This document shows positions 1-9,038 of a stretch of 64,000 nt of DNA, piece after piece. Source of the DNA: Microbacterium horticulturae (lineage in GTDB: Bacteria > Actinomycetota > Actinomycetes > Actinomycetales > Microbacteriaceae). Position 1 is the stretch's first letter. Each line of letters opens with the position of its first letter. The stretch lies in NCBI RefSeq assembly GCF_029094505.1, contig NZ_CP119108.1:1736001-1800000 (forward strand). The letters run 5' to 3'. Below the pieces are notes generated by a model, which was not told the origin of the DNA, did not search any database, and saw only the letters and a program-made list of their open reading frames with translations. The position numbers were made by a program, and so were the translations under genes.

Positions 1-79
1 ACAAGGTGAGTTCGACTACCACATCGTCAACGACGAGGTCACCCGCGCCGCCGCAGAGGTCGCCGCGCTCGCGCGCTGA
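1..79 (+). CDS. gmk: Guanylate kinase, C-terminal end (partial)
   Basis: Only the last 25 codons and the TGA are in the window; the reading frame is open from base 2. The tail reads EFDYHIVNDEVTRAAAEVAA, which matches the usual C-terminus of guanylate kinase (a Phe-Asp-x-x-[VI]-[VI]-Asn-Asp motif followed by an amphipathic helix). The enzyme phosphorylates GMP to GDP. The identity is supported by the next gene, rpoZ, since gmk-rpoZ-(coaBC)-metK-priA-fmt is a standard actinobacterial order. coaBC is not present between rpoZ and metK here. The rest of the gene lies upstream of the window. Confidence 0.75.
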   Translation, partial: QGEFDYHIVNDEVTRAAAEVAALAR

Positions 80-102
80 TCCTCCGTGCCGGCGTCACCG
101 GG

Positions 103-108
103 TAGACT
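103..108 (+). promoter_or_regulatory. Candidate -10 element for rpoZ (TAGACT)
   Basis: TAGACT lies 24 bases after the gmk stop codon. It would give a transcript with a leader of about 70 nt before rpoZ, which has its own Shine-Dalgarno sequence. No convincing -35 hexamer is seen, which is common in actinobacteria. Confidence 0.4.
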
Positions 109-183
109 GGGAGACCGCGCGCCCGCGCGCTTCGACTTGCGCACCCGACGGTGCGGCATCCGTGCTCAATCAGGAGGTTTCCC

Positions 184-438
184 ATGGCCGGAACGAACCA
201 GGGCATCATCGAGCCCCCCATCGACAGTCTCCTCGAGAAGGTCGACTCGAAGTACCAGCTCGTCATCTACGCATCCAAGCGGGCGCGTCAGATCAACGAC
301 TACTACTCCGACCTGCACGAGGGCAACCTCTTCGACAACGTCGGGCCGCTCGTCGACTCGACCGTCGAAGACAAGCCGCTGACCATCGCGCTGCACGAGA
401 TCCACGAAGACAAGCTCCGCCTCCGTCAGGCCGAGTAG
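184..438 (+). CDS. rpoZ: RNA polymerase omega subunit
   Basis: This 84-residue protein is the RNA polymerase omega subunit, which helps beta' fold and assemble. The segment [13 protein letters not shown] is the conserved omega signature, followed by an acidic region and a short C-terminal tail ([17 protein letters not shown]) usual in actinobacterial omega. The ATG at 184 is preferred over an in-frame ATG at 151 because a strong Shine-Dalgarno sequence (AGGAGG, about 171-176) sits at proper spacing and because homologues start with a short MAG-type N-terminus. It ends in TAG and is followed by a GC-rich inverted repeat before metK. Confidence 0.93.
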   Translation: MAGTNQGIIEPPIDSLLEKVDSKYQLVIYASKRARQINDYYSDLHEGNLFDNVGPLVDSTVEDKPLTIALHEIHEDKLRLRQAE

Positions 439-457
439 TCATCCATCGTCATCCAGA

Positions 458-491
458 GCCCCCGGCGCCGGCCATGTCGGATGCCGGGGGC
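458..491 (+). terminator. GC-rich hairpin between rpoZ and metK
   Basis: A perfect 9-bp stem (GCCCCCGGC at 458-466, GCCGGGGGC at 483-491) encloses a 16-base loop. No U-tract follows, so it may be a weak or factor-assisted terminator or a 5' structure. A CATACT hexamer at 491-496, overlapping the last base, could be the metK -10 element. Confidence 0.4.
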
Positions 492-529
492 ATACTGGTG
501 CCCATCCGCCTTCATCTCTGGGGAGCACA

Positions 530-1723
530 ATGACGCAGCTGCGCTTGTTCACGTCCGAGTCCGTCACCGAGGGGCACCCCGACAAGATCTGTGACCAGAT
601 CTCCGACAGCATCCTCGATCAGCTCCTTGCGAAAGACCCGGGCAGCAGGGTCGCCGTGGAGACGATGGTCACGACGGGGCTCGTGCATGTCGCGGGCGAG
701 GTGCGCACCGAGGCGTGGGCGGACGTCCCCGGCACCGTCCGTGATGTCGTCAATCGCATCGGCTACACCTCCAGCGAGACCGGATTCGACGGCGACTCGT
801 GCGGCGTGAGTGTGTCGATCGGCGAGCAGTCCAGTGACATCGCGCATGGCGTTGATCACGCCCTCGAGCACCGCGACAACGGCTCGACCGATCCGATCGA
901 CGAGCTCGGCGCCGGCGACCAGGGCATCATGTTCGGCTACGCGACCACCGAGACCCCCCAGCTCATGCCGATCACGGCATGGACGGCTCACCGCCTGGCC
1001 GAGCGTCTCAGCCAGGCGCGCCGTTCGGGCGCCCTGCCGTTCTTGCGTCCCGACGGCAAGACCCAGGTCACGGTCGGATTCGAGGGCGACGTCCCCCGGA
1101 CGATCGAGACCGTGGTGCTGTCCACGCAGCATCACCCCGACATCTCCATGCCGGCTCTGCGCGCGGCCGTGCGCGCCGAGGTGATCGACCCGATCCTCGA
1201 GACGACGGGATTGGATGCCTCGCACGCCGACTTCTTCATCAACCCGGCGGGCCCGTTCGTCATCGGCGGCCCGAAGGGCGACGCAGGCCTGACGGGTCGC
1301 AAGATCATCATCGACACCTACGGCGGCGCAGCACGCCACGGCGGGGGCGCGTTCAGCGGCAAGGACCCCTCGAAGGTCGACCGCTCCGGCGCGTATGCGA
1401 TGCGCTGGGTCGCCAAGAACGCGGTGGCGGCCGGTTTCGCCGAACGTCTCGAGCTGCAGGTGGCGTACGCCATCGGCAAGGCGAGCCCGGTCGGGCTGTA
1501 CGTCGAGACCTTCGGCACCGGCACACTTCCCGACGAACGGATCACGGCGGCGATCCGCGAGGTGTTCGATCTGCGTCCGCGGGCAATCATCGAGCAACTC
1601 GACCTGCTGCGCCCGATCTACGCACGCACTGCGGCCTACGGCCACTTCGGACGCGAGCTGCCCGAGTTCACTTGGGAGCAGACCTCCCGCGTCGACGAAC
1701 TGCGCCGCGCCGCCGGAGTCTGA
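530..1723 (+). CDS. metK: S-adenosylmethionine synthetase
   Basis: This 397-residue cytosolic enzyme makes S-adenosylmethionine from methionine and ATP, supplying the many methyltransferases of this window. Diagnostic motifs are [16 protein letters not shown] near residues 14-30, the ATP-binding loop [12 protein letters not shown] near 127, and the P-loop-like [16 protein letters not shown] near 271. Length and ends fit the family. A GGGGAG ribosome binding site precedes the ATG. The next gene, priA, starts 1 base after the TGA, so the two are probably co-transcribed. No SAM riboswitch is recognisable in the 91-nt gap upstream. Confidence 0.97.
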   Translation: MTQLRLFTSESVTEGHPDKICDQISDSILDQLLAKDPGSRVAVETMVTTGLVHVAGEVRTEAWADVPGTVRDVVNRIGYTSSETGFDGDSCGVSVSIGEQSSDIAHGVDHALEHRDNGSTDPIDELGAGDQGIMFGYATTETPQLMPITAWTAHRLAERLSQARRSGALPFLRPDGKTQVTVGFEGDVPRTIETVVLSTQHHPDISMPALRAAVRAEVIDPILETTGLDASHADFFINPAGPFVIGGPKGDAGLTGRKIIIDTYGGAARHGGGAFSGKDPSKVDRSGAYAMRWVAKNAVAAGFAERLELQVAYAIGKASPVGLYVETFGTGTLPDERITAAIREVFDLRPRAIIEQLDLLRPIYARTAAYGHFGRELPEFTWEQTSRVDELRRAAGV

Positions 1724-1724
1724 C

Positions 1725-3707
1725 GTGCCGGCGCGCCGCGTGGCCCGCATCCTCGTGGACTCGCCGCTGCCTCAGCTGGATCGCCTGTTCGACTATGCGA
1801 TCCCCGACCAGCTCGCAGCCGAAGCGGTGCCCGGCGTGCGCGTGAAGGTGCCGCTGCGCAGCGCCGGACGGGTCGTCGAGGGATACCTCGTCGAAATGGG
1901 CGTCGACGACCCCGCAGACCGCCCGCTGTCCGATGTCGAGGTCGTCGTCTCACCGGTGTGCGTGCTCCCGGAACGGCTCTACCGGCTGGCGCGCGCGGTC
2001 GCCGACCGTGCCGCCGGCGGGGCCGGCGACATCCTGCGCCTCGCCGTGCCCAAGCGCATGGTGCGCGCCGAGAAGGCATGGCTCGCCGCGGATCCGCCGC
2101 TCGCACCCGTGGTGTCCGACGCGGCGCGCGCCCGGGCGCAGGCCGTCCTGGCCGCGTATCCCGGTCTGGAGGAGGGCATCACGACCGATGCGCGGCTGGC
2201 GCTGGACGCGCCGCCGCGCACGGCGCACCTGGCGGACGGCCCCGTCGTGGGCGAGTGGGCGATCGTGCTGGCTGCGGGTGCCGTGGCGTCACTGACCGAG
2301 GGGCGAAGCGCCGTGATCGTGGTGCCCGACTATCGAGACCAGGAGCAGGTGCTCGCAGCGCTCGCATCGTTCGACATCGGCGATGCCGTGGTGCGGGTGG
2401 ACGCGCGGCAATCCGGCCCCGAACGCTATGGCGGGTACCTGCGCATCCTCGCGAAGGCCCCGTGCGTCGTCGTCGGCAGCCGCTCGGCGGTCTACGCGCC
2501 GGCGCACCGGGTCGGCCTGGTGGCACTCTGGGACGACGGCGACACGCTCCTGTCCGAGCCGCTGAGCCCGGGTGTGCACGCCCGTGATGCCGCTCTCGTC
2601 CGCCAAGAGCTGGAAGGGACCGCGCTCCTGTTCGCCGGCCACACGCGCACCACCGACGTGCAACGGCTGGTCGAGGCGGGCTGGGTGCGCGATCTGGCCG
2701 CGGCACGGCGCGTCTCGCCACGGGTGATCCTCTCCGCGACGCGCGAGGGGGAGTCGCGAGGCTCCCGCGTCCCGTCGGCCGCGTTCGCCGCCGCGCGCGA
2801 AGCCCTGCAGACCGGGCCGGTGCTCGTCCAGGTCGCACGCCCGGGCTTCGCCCCCACGCTGGTGTGTGCCGAATGCCGCTCGCCGGCCCGGTGCCGGCAC
2901 TGCGGCGGCCCTCTGCGCGCTCATCGCCGGGGCGCGGTGCCGGAGTGCGCGTGGTGCGGACGCGCCGCCCATGGATGGACCTGCGCCTCATGCGGCTCCG
3001 ACCGCGTGCGGATGGCATCCTCGGGCAGCGAGCGCACCGCGGACGAGCTCGGTCGTGCGTTCCCCGGAACCCGGATCATCATCTCAGACGGCGCGCACCC
3101 GCTGACCCGGGTCGAAGCCCGCCCCGCCCTCGTGGTCGCCACGCGCGGCGCCGAGCCGATCGCCGACGACGGGTACCGCGCGGTGCTGCTGCTGGACGGC
3201 GACCGGATGCTGCAGTCCGACGATCTGCGGATCGGGGAATCGTGTCTGCGCTGGTGGTCGAACGCCGCGGCGCTGGCAGCGCCGGGCGCTCCCGTGCATC
3301 TGGTGGGCGTCACCGGGCCGGTCGCACGAGCCCTGGCCACCTGGTCGCAGCCGGCCTATGCGCGCAGCGAGCTGGCCGAGCGTGCGCCGTTGAAGATGCC
3401 GCCGACGGTGCGGATCGCGGCGCTGGAGGGCACCGCGGCGGAGGTGGATGCCGCGCTGACGGCCGTGCGCTCGGCGGTGACCGATCTGGCGGTGGATGAT
3501 GTGCTCGGCCCGGTTCCGGTCGAAGAGACGCACACCGTCCGTGCCCTCGTGCGCTTCGCGTATGCGCAGGGCCGGGTGGTGACCGCGGCGCTGCGCGGTG
3601 CGGTCGTCACCGCGGCGCTGCGCACCAGACGCCCGGCGAAGGGGCGTCCGCCCGGCCCGCGCAATACACTCAAGGTGCGCGTCGATGTGCTCGATCCCGA
3701 GCTGTGA
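1725..3707 (+). CDS. priA: Primosomal protein N' (PriA), helicase-inactive actinobacterial form
   Basis: A GTG start one base after the metK stop gives 660 residues beginning VPARRVARILVDSPLPQLDR, the expected PriA DNA-binding start; the open frame extends further upstream into metK but that part is a shadow. PriA restarts stalled replication forks. The zinc-binding region with paired cysteines (CAECRSPARCRHC, then CAWC and CASC) is intact near residues 381-422. The Walker A is absent: the expected GxTGSGKT position reads LAAGAVASLTEGR. The DEEH box is replaced by LWDDGDTLLSEP. Such degenerate PriA is known in actinobacteria, where it probably acts as a loader or scaffold rather than a helicase. 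Confidence 0.9.
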   Translation: MPARRVARILVDSPLPQLDRLFDYAIPDQLAAEAVPGVRVKVPLRSAGRVVEGYLVEMGVDDPADRPLSDVEVVVSPVCVLPERLYRLARAVADRAAGGAGDILRLAVPKRMVRAEKAWLAADPPLAPVVSDAARARAQAVLAAYPGLEEGITTDARLALDAPPRTAHLADGPVVGEWAIVLAAGAVASLTEGRSAVIVVPDYRDQEQVLAALASFDIGDAVVRVDARQSGPERYGGYLRILAKAPCVVVGSRSAVYAPAHRVGLVALWDDGDTLLSEPLSPGVHARDAALVRQELEGTALLFAGHTRTTDVQRLVEAGWVRDLAAARRVSPRVILSATREGESRGSRVPSAAFAAAREALQTGPVLVQVARPGFAPTLVCAECRSPARCRHCGGPLRAHRRGAVPECAWCGRAAHGWTCASCGSDRVRMASSGSERTADELGRAFPGTRIIISDGAHPLTRVEARPALVVATRGAEPIADDGYRAVLLLDGDRMLQSDDLRIGESCLRWWSNAAALAAPGAPVHLVGVTGPVARALATWSQPAYARSELAERAPLKMPPTVRIAALEGTAAEVDAALTAVRSAVTDLAVDDVLGPVPVEETHTVRALVRFAYAQGRVVTAALRGAVVTAALRTRRPAKGRPPGPRNTLKVRVDVLDPEL

Positions 3708-3724
3708 CAGGAAGCGAGGAGAGA

Positions 3725-4645
3725 ATGCGCGTCGTGTTCGCCGGCACCCCTGAGGCCGCCGTCCCCACTCTGCGACGGCTCGTCGACGGACCCCACGAGG
3801 TCGTCGCGGTCGTGACCCGCACCGATGCTCCGCAAGGGCGCAAACGGGTGCTGACGCCGTCTCCGGTCGCTGCCGCAGCGAGCGAGCTCGGGCTCACGGT
3901 CATCAAAGCCGCGCGGCTCGACGACGAGGCCACCGCCGCGGTGACCGCGCAGCATCCCGATCTCGGCGTCGTCGTCGCATACGGCGGGCTCGTCCGCGAG
4001 CCTCTTCTTTCGGCCCCTGAGCACGGGTGGATCAACCTGCACTTCTCCGACCTGCCGCGCTGGCGCGGAGCGGCACCGGTGCAGCGCGCGCTGATCGCCG
4101 GCGACGAGACGCTCGGCGCCTGCGTGTTCTCCCTCGTGCCGGCCCTGGACGCCGGCGACGTGTATGCGCGGCTCGACTATGAACCGCCTGCCATGGCCAC
4201 GGCCGGTGACGTCCTCGATGCACTCGCACATCGCGGCGCGTATCTTGTCGCCGACGTCGTCGATGCGCTGGCGGCAGGCACCGCACACGCGACACCGCAG
4301 GAGGGCGGGCCCACGCACGCACCGAAGCTCACGATCGATGACGGGCGCCTCGACTTCGACGAGCCGGCCGAGCGCGTCCTGGCGCGCTTCCGCGGGGTCA
4401 CCCCCGAACCGGGCGCACACACCACTGTCGGCGGCTCTCGGCTGAAGATCCTCAGCGCGCGCCCCGCCGATCGGGCCGATGGCCTGGCTCCGGGCCGCAT
4501 CGCACAGGGCGACGACGGGGTGCTGTTCGGCACCGCCACCGCGCCCATCGCCGTCGAGCGGGTGCAGCCGGCCGGAAAGGGAGCGATGGATGCCGCGGCC
4601 TGGTGGCGCGGCCTGCGGATCGACGACCCGGTGGCCGGCGCGTGA
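3725..4645 (+). CDS. fmt: Methionyl-tRNA formyltransferase
   Basis: The 306-residue product formylates initiator Met-tRNA using 10-formyl-tetrahydrofolate. It starts MRVVFAGTPEAAVPTL, the canonical N-terminus, so the ATG at 3725 is used rather than an upstream in-frame start at 3704; a purine-rich GAGGAGAG site lies just ahead. The catalytic segment HFSDLPRWRGAAPVQRA (near residue 105) has the usual family motif. The C-terminal OB-like domain is complete. Its TGA overlaps the GTG start of rsmB, so fmt and rsmB are translationally coupled. Confidence 0.96.
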   Translation: MRVVFAGTPEAAVPTLRRLVDGPHEVVAVVTRTDAPQGRKRVLTPSPVAAAASELGLTVIKAARLDDEATAAVTAQHPDLGVVVAYGGLVREPLLSAPEHGWINLHFSDLPRWRGAAPVQRALIAGDETLGACVFSLVPALDAGDVYARLDYEPPAMATAGDVLDALAHRGAYLVADVVDALAAGTAHATPQEGGPTHAPKLTIDDGRLDFDEPAERVLARFRGVTPEPGAHTTVGGSRLKILSARPADRADGLAPGRIAQGDDGVLFGTATAPIAVERVQPAGKGAMDAAAWWRGLRIDDPVAGA

Positions 4646-6003
4646 GCGGCGGCGCACGCGGCGTCGCCTACGAGACGCTCCGCGCCGTCGACGCCGACGA
4701 TGCCTACGCGAACCTCCTGCTGCCCCGCCTGATCGAACGCGCCGGTCTCTCCGAGGCGGATGCGCGCCTGACGACCGAGCTGACCTATGGCACGCTGCGC
4801 CGACGCGGCACGTATGACGCCGTCATCGCCTCGGCCGCCGACCGCGCCGTCGACAGGATCGATCCCGCGGTGCTCGATGCGCTCCGACTCGGCGTGCATC
4901 AGATCATGTCGACGCGTATCGCCTCCCACGCGGCGGTGTATGAGACGGTACAGCTCGTGCGGCGCGCGGCCGGCGCCCCCGCCTCGGGCTTCGCCAACGC
5001 GGTGCTGCGACGTATCTCGCGCGACACGCCGGGGGAGTGGATGGCACGCATCGAGCAGTCCGCCCGTTCCGACGATGAGCGGCTCGCGCTGCGTACCGCG
5101 CACCCGGTCTGGGTCATCCGCGCGCTGCGGCGTGCTCTCGCAGCCGAAGGGCGCGCCGCCGAGCTGGAGGAGCTGCTGGGAGCCGACAACCAGGCACCCC
5201 AGGTGACCATGGCGGCACTCCCGGGGCTCGCCGACATTCCGGAGGGCCATCCGCGCACCCCGTACTCGCCGCTGGGCTTCCGGCTCGGAGGGGGCGACCC
5301 CGAGCCGGTCGTGCGCCGGTCACGCGGGCGCCTGCGCGTGCAAGACGAGGGTTCGCAGCTCGCCGCCCTCGCCCTGACCCGCGCTGCTCCCGTCCGCGAG
5401 GGCGAGCGCTGGCTCGATCTGTGCGCGGGGCCCGGCGGAAAGACCGCGATCCTGGCGGCGGAGGCGATCGCGCACGATGCGCGACTGGAGGCGAACGAAC
5501 TCGTTCCCGCGCGCGCCGGCCTCGTGCGACAGGCGCTCGCGGCGATCCCCAGACGCTTCTCCGTCACAGAGGAGGACGGCCGTACGCGGGCCGCCGACGG
5601 CGCCGACGCCTATGACCGCATCCTCGTCGACGCGCCGTGCACGGGCCTGGGCGCGCTCCGCCGCCGGCCCGAGGCGCGCTGGCGCAAGAGCCCCGCCGAC
5701 GTCCCCGAGCTGACCGGCCTGCAGGCCGAGCTGCTCGATGCCGCGATCGGCGCGCTGCGGCCGGGCGGGATCGTCGCGTATGTGACCTGCTCGCCACACC
5801 TGGCCGAGACCTCGGGCGTGCTCGCCGAGATTCGACGCAGCCGCTCCGATGTCGAGCAGCTCGACGCCCGTGCCGTGCTGCAGTCGGTCAGCCGGGCGCC
5901 GATGGATCTGGCGGCACCGGAGGACGGCTCCGGGCGCGCCCAGCTGTGGCCGCATCGCCACGGGACGGACGCGATGTTCATCGCTCTGCTGCGCCGCGGC
6001 TGA
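4642..6003 (+). CDS. rsmB: 16S rRNA m5C967 methyltransferase RsmB/Sun
   Basis: A GTG overlapping the fmt stop (GTGA) gives 453 residues. The N-terminal 140 or so residues form the NusB-like RNA-binding domain (AYETLRAVDADDAYANLLL). The C-terminal Rossmann domain carries the SAM site CAGPGGKTA (near 260), the catalytic motif DAPCTGLGALRRRPEARW (near 329) and the second cysteine motif TCSPH (near 382), the two-cysteine arrangement of RNA m5C methyltransferases. It is expected to methylate C967 (E. coli numbering) of 16S rRNA. It is followed by rpe after a 38-nt gap. Confidence 0.93.
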   Translation: MSGGARGVAYETLRAVDADDAYANLLLPRLIERAGLSEADARLTTELTYGTLRRRGTYDAVIASAADRAVDRIDPAVLDALRLGVHQIMSTRIASHAAVYETVQLVRRAAGAPASGFANAVLRRISRDTPGEWMARIEQSARSDDERLALRTAHPVWVIRALRRALAAEGRAAELEELLGADNQAPQVTMAALPGLADIPEGHPRTPYSPLGFRLGGGDPEPVVRRSRGRLRVQDEGSQLAALALTRAAPVREGERWLDLCAGPGGKTAILAAEAIAHDARLEANELVPARAGLVRQALAAIPRRFSVTEEDGRTRAADGADAYDRILVDAPCTGLGALRRRPEARWRKSPADVPELTGLQAELLDAAIGALRPGGIVAYVTCSPHLAETSGVLAEIRRSRSDVEQLDARAVLQSVSRAPMDLAAPEDGSGRAQLWPHRHGTDAMFIALLRRG

Positions 6004-6029
6004 CCCCTGCACGAGCCGCAGCGGCCCGC

Positions 6030-6035
6030 CATAAT
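6030..6035 (+). promoter_or_regulatory. Candidate -10 (CATAAT), leaderless rpe
   Basis: CATAAT ends six bases before the GTG of rpe and no Shine-Dalgarno sequence is present, suggesting a transcript that starts at the start codon. The first base deviates from T, so this is weaker than the TANNNT cases elsewhere. Confidence 0.4.
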
Positions 6036-6041
6036 GGGGAC

Positions 6042-6710
6042 GTGGCCTCCGACGTGCGCATCAACCCCAGCATCCTCGCCGCCGACTTCGTGAATATGCA
6101 GGCAGAGCTCTCCCGCATCGCGACCGCCGACTTCGTGCACGTCGACGTCATGGACAACCACTTCGTGCCGAATCTGACCTTCGGTCCGCAGATGGTCGAG
6201 CGGATCCAGGCAACGAGCCCGGTGCCCCTCGATGTGCACCTGATGATCGACGATCCCGACCGCTGGGCGCCGGGCTACGCCGAGATCGGCGCCGCGTCGG
6301 TGACGTTCCACCTCGAGGCGGCGAATGAGCCGGTGGCACTCGCCCGGCGGCTGCGGGCTATCGGTGCGCGTGCCGGCGTGGCCGTGAAGCCGATGACGCC
6401 TGTCGAGCAGCTGTTCGACATCCTCGATGACTTCGATCAGATCCTCGTGATGACCGTCGAGCCCGGCTTCGGCGGACAGTCGTTCATGCCCGAGACCATG
6501 CCCAAACTGCGTCGGCTGCGCGACGAGGCGCGTCGGCGCGGGTCGCAAGTGTGGCTGCAGGTGGACGGCGGGATCGCGGCATCCACCATCGTCCAGGCGG
6601 CGGAATCGGGCGCCGACACCTTCGTCGCGGGCTCGGCGGTGTTCGGTGCCGACGACCCCGAGCAGGCGATCGCCGCGCTGCGCTCGGACGCTGCGGCGCA
6701 CACGCACTGA
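6042..6710 (+). CDS. rpe: Ribulose-phosphate 3-epimerase
   Basis: This TIM-barrel enzyme of 222 residues interconverts ribulose 5-phosphate and xylulose 5-phosphate in the pentose phosphate pathway. The start [10 protein letters not shown], the metal-binding [17 protein letters not shown] near residue 32, the [12 protein letters not shown] loop and the phosphate-binding [13 protein letters not shown] segment are all typical. The GTG at 6042 is chosen because the protein then begins [15 protein letters not shown], as in homologues; the open frame extends into rsmB only as a shadow. Confidence 0.95.
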   Translation: MASDVRINPSILAADFVNMQAELSRIATADFVHVDVMDNHFVPNLTFGPQMVERIQATSPVPLDVHLMIDDPDRWAPGYAEIGAASVTFHLEAANEPVALARRLRAIGARAGVAVKPMTPVEQLFDILDDFDQILVMTVEPGFGGQSFMPETMPKLRRLRDEARRRGSQVWLQVDGGIAASTIVQAAESGADTFVAGSAVFGADDPEQAIAALRSDAAAHTH

Positions 6711-6744
6711 ACGTCATGCGGTCCGAGACCCGTCTTCGGTTCGA

Positions 6745-6750
6745 TACCCT
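6745..6750 (+). promoter_or_regulatory. Candidate -10 (TACCCT), leaderless hisE
   Basis: TACCCT ends six bases before the GTG of hisE and there is no Shine-Dalgarno sequence, so the his cluster may begin with a leaderless message here. Confidence 0.5.
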
Positions 6751-6756
6751 GGACAG

Positions 6757-7020
6757 GTGAAGACGTTCGACTCCCTGTTCGCGGAACTGACCGCGAAGGC
6801 GACCGACCGACCCGCGGGCTCCGGCACCGTCGCTGAGCTGGACGCGGGAGTGCACGCCATCGGCAAGAAGGTCGTCGAAGAGGCCGCCGAAGTCTGGATG
6901 GCCGCCGAGTACGAGACGACGGATGCCGCGGCTGAAGAGATCTCGCAGCTGCTCTACCACGTGCAGGTCATGATGATCGCGAAGGGGCTCACGCTCGAGG
7001 ACGTGTACCGACATCTGTGA
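6757..7020 (+). CDS. hisE: Phosphoribosyl-ATP pyrophosphatase
   Basis: The 87-residue product hydrolyses phosphoribosyl-ATP to phosphoribosyl-AMP, step 2 of histidine synthesis. It is a stand-alone all-alpha MazG-like protein with the metal-binding helix [17 protein letters not shown] and the second acidic helix [13 protein letters not shown]. The GTG start gives the usual N-terminus [11 protein letters not shown]. It is separated from hisG by 40 nt. In actinobacteria hisE and hisG are normally adjacent and apart from the main his operon, as here. Confidence 0.95.
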   Translation: MKTFDSLFAELTAKATDRPAGSGTVAELDAGVHAIGKKVVEEAAEVWMAAEYETTDAAAEEISQLLYHVQVMMIAKGLTLEDVYRHL

Positions 7021-7060
7021 TGTCGCCACCCTTCCCGTACGCCTCCGACGAAAGACATAC

Positions 7061-7903
7061 ATGCTGCGAATCGCCGTTCCCAACAAGGGTTCGCTCGCCG
7101 AAACCGCTGCCGAGATGCTCGCCGAGGCCGGATACGCCGGCCGTCGCGACAGCAAAGAACTGCACCTGATCGACCCCGAGAACGAGGTCGAGTTCTTCTA
7201 CCTGCGCCCGAAGGACATCGCCACCTACGTCGGCTCCGGTGCCCTGCATGTCGGCATCACCGGGCGAGACCTGCTGTGTGACGCACGGATGCCGGGTGCG
7301 CGCGAGATCGAAGCTCTGGGCTTCGCGAACTCGACGTTCCGGTTCGCCGCCCCTCCGGGGCGCTTCGCCGATGTCGCCGCCCTCGACGGTGCGCGCGTTG
7401 CGACGTCGTACCCGGGGCTGGTGGACGCGTTCCTCGACGAACGCGGCATCGCCGTCGACCTGGTCCCGCTGGACGGCGCCGTCGAGTCCGCCGTCGAGCT
7501 GGGCGTCGCCGACGCCATCGCCGACGTCGTCGAGACCGGTACGACGCTGCGTCAGGCGGGGCTCGAGGTCTTCGGCCCGGAGATCCTCCGTTCGGAGGCC
7601 GTGCTCGTCGCCGGTCCGGAGGACGCCGACGGCACCGAGACCCTGGTGCGCCGTCTGCACGGCGTGATGGTCGCCCGCCGATACGTGCTCATCGACTACG
7701 ACCTGCCGGCGAAGCTCGTGGAGCAGGCGGTCGCGGCCGTGCCCGGGATGGAGTCGCCGACCATCTCGCCCCTGCGCGATCCCGAGTGGGTCGCGGTTCG
7801 CGTCATGAGCCCGCGCAAGACCGTCAACCAGGTCATGGACACCCTGTACGGACTGGGCGCGCGCGCGATCCTCGTGACCGCCATCCACGCCGCGAGGCTC
7901 TGA
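7061..7903 (+). CDS. hisG: ATP phosphoribosyltransferase
   Basis: This 280-residue protein is the long, HisZ-independent form with the C-terminal regulatory domain; it couples ATP and PRPP in the first and feedback-controlled step of histidine synthesis. It starts [20 protein letters not shown], the usual N-terminus, and contains the PRPP-site region [18 protein letters not shown]. The C-terminal part includes a [19 protein letters not shown] segment typical of the ACT-like regulatory domain. Its TGA overlaps the ATG of hisF. Confidence 0.96.
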   Translation: MLRIAVPNKGSLAETAAEMLAEAGYAGRRDSKELHLIDPENEVEFFYLRPKDIATYVGSGALHVGITGRDLLCDARMPGAREIEALGFANSTFRFAAPPGRFADVAALDGARVATSYPGLVDAFLDERGIAVDLVPLDGAVESAVELGVADAIADVVETGTTLRQAGLEVFGPEILRSEAVLVAGPEDADGTETLVRRLHGVMVARRYVLIDYDLPAKLVEQAVAAVPGMESPTISPLRDPEWVAVRVMSPRKTVNQVMDTLYGLGARAILVTAIHAARL

Positions 7904-8682
7904 TGACCCTTGCCACGCGTGTGATCCCGTGCCTGGATGTGGCCGCGGGCCGCGTCGTGAAGGGCGTCAACTTCCAGAACCTGCGCGACATGGGCGACCC
8001 CGTCGAGCTCGCTCGGCTGTACTTCGACCAGGGCGCCGACGAGCTGACGTTCCTCGACGTCACCGCCACCGTCGACGAACGCGCGACGACCTATGACGTC
8101 GTGCGGCGCACCGCCGAGCAGGTCTTCATTCCGCTGACGGTCGGGGGCGGCGTGCGCTCCGTGGATGACGTGGCGCGCCTGCTGGGCGTCGGCGCCGACA
8201 AGATCGGCGTCAATTCGGCGGCCATCGCGCGCCCCGACCTGCTCGATGAGATCGCGGACCGCTTCGGTGCGCAGGTGCTGGTCCTCTCACTTGATGTGAA
8301 GCGGTCGGATGCCGCGACCTCGGGCTTCGTCGTGACCACCCACGGCGGCCGCGTCAAGACGGCGCTCGACGCCCTGGAGTGGGCGCGCGAAGCGATCGAG
8401 CGCGGTGCCGGTGAATTGCTGGTCAACTCCATCGACGCCGACGGCACGAAGGAGGGCTTCGACCTGGAGCTGATCGCGCTGATGCGGGAGGTGTCGTCCG
8501 TCCCCGTCATCGCCTCCGGCGGCGCAGGCGCTGCGGCGGACTTCCCGCCCGCGGTGCACGCCGGCGCTGATGCGCTCCTGGCAGCATCCGTCTTCCACTC
8601 CCGCCAGCTGTCCATCGCCGATGTGAAGACGGCGCTGGCCGACGCCGGCATCCCGACTCGAAGAACGGGGGACAGCGCATGA
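7903..8682 (+). CDS. hisF: Imidazole glycerol phosphate synthase cyclase subunit
   Basis: The 259-residue (beta/alpha)8 barrel works with HisH to form imidazole glycerol phosphate and AICAR. It starts [21 protein letters not shown], with the catalytic Asp of CLDV, and contains the second catalytic Asp in [15 protein letters not shown]; the IASGGAG phosphate loop is present. Overlaps of 4 nt at both ends (ATGA with hisG, ATGA with hisI) show tight coupling. The partner hisH is not in the window. Confidence 0.97.
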   Translation: MTLATRVIPCLDVAAGRVVKGVNFQNLRDMGDPVELARLYFDQGADELTFLDVTATVDERATTYDVVRRTAEQVFIPLTVGGGVRSVDDVARLLGVGADKIGVNSAAIARPDLLDEIADRFGAQVLVLSLDVKRSDAATSGFVVTTHGGRVKTALDALEWAREAIERGAGELLVNSIDADGTKEGFDLELIALMREVSSVPVIASGGAGAAADFPPAVHAGADALLAASVFHSRQLSIADVKTALADAGIPTRRTGDSA

Positions 8683-9038
8683 CCGAGGCGTTCGACGAAC
8701 GCGTGGCCCGGGTGAGCTTCAACGAGCAGGGACTCGTGCCCGCGATCATCCAGGAATGGGACACCCGCGAGGTGCTCATGCTGGGCTGGATGGACGCTGA
8801 GGCGCTGCGTCGCACGCTGACCGAAGGGCGTGTGACGTTCTGGTCGCGCTCACGGCAGGAGTATTGGCGAAAGGGCGACACGTCGGGGCACATCCAGCTG
8901 GTGCGCGGTGCGCGCCTGGACTGCGACGGCGACACGGTGCTGATCTCCGTGCAACAGGTCGGGGCGGCGTGCCACACGGGCGATCGCACGTGCTTCGACG
9001 CCGACGACCTCGAGCCGGTCGTGGGCGGCCGGCCATGA
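8679..9038 (+). CDS. hisI: Phosphoribosyl-AMP cyclohydrolase
   Basis: The 119-residue enzyme opens the adenine ring of phosphoribosyl-AMP, step 3 of histidine synthesis. Family motifs are [31 protein letters not shown] and the zinc ligands in [12 protein letters not shown] and [12 protein letters not shown]. It is the stand-alone form, without a fused HisE domain, agreeing with a separate hisE. It overlaps hisF by 4 nt and its stop overlaps the next start, so the reading passes directly from his genes into trp genes. Confidence 0.96.
   Translation: MTEAFDERVARVSFNEQGLVPAIIQEWDTREVLMLGWMDAEALRRTLTEGRVTFWSRSRQEYWRKGDTSGHIQLVRGARLDCDGDTVLISVQQVGAACHTGDRTCFDADDLEPVVGGRP

Noticed and set aside
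439..529. SAM riboswitch before metK
   Set aside because: The 91-nt gap contains one simple GC-rich hairpin and lacks the pseudoknot and conserved core of known SAM riboswitches.
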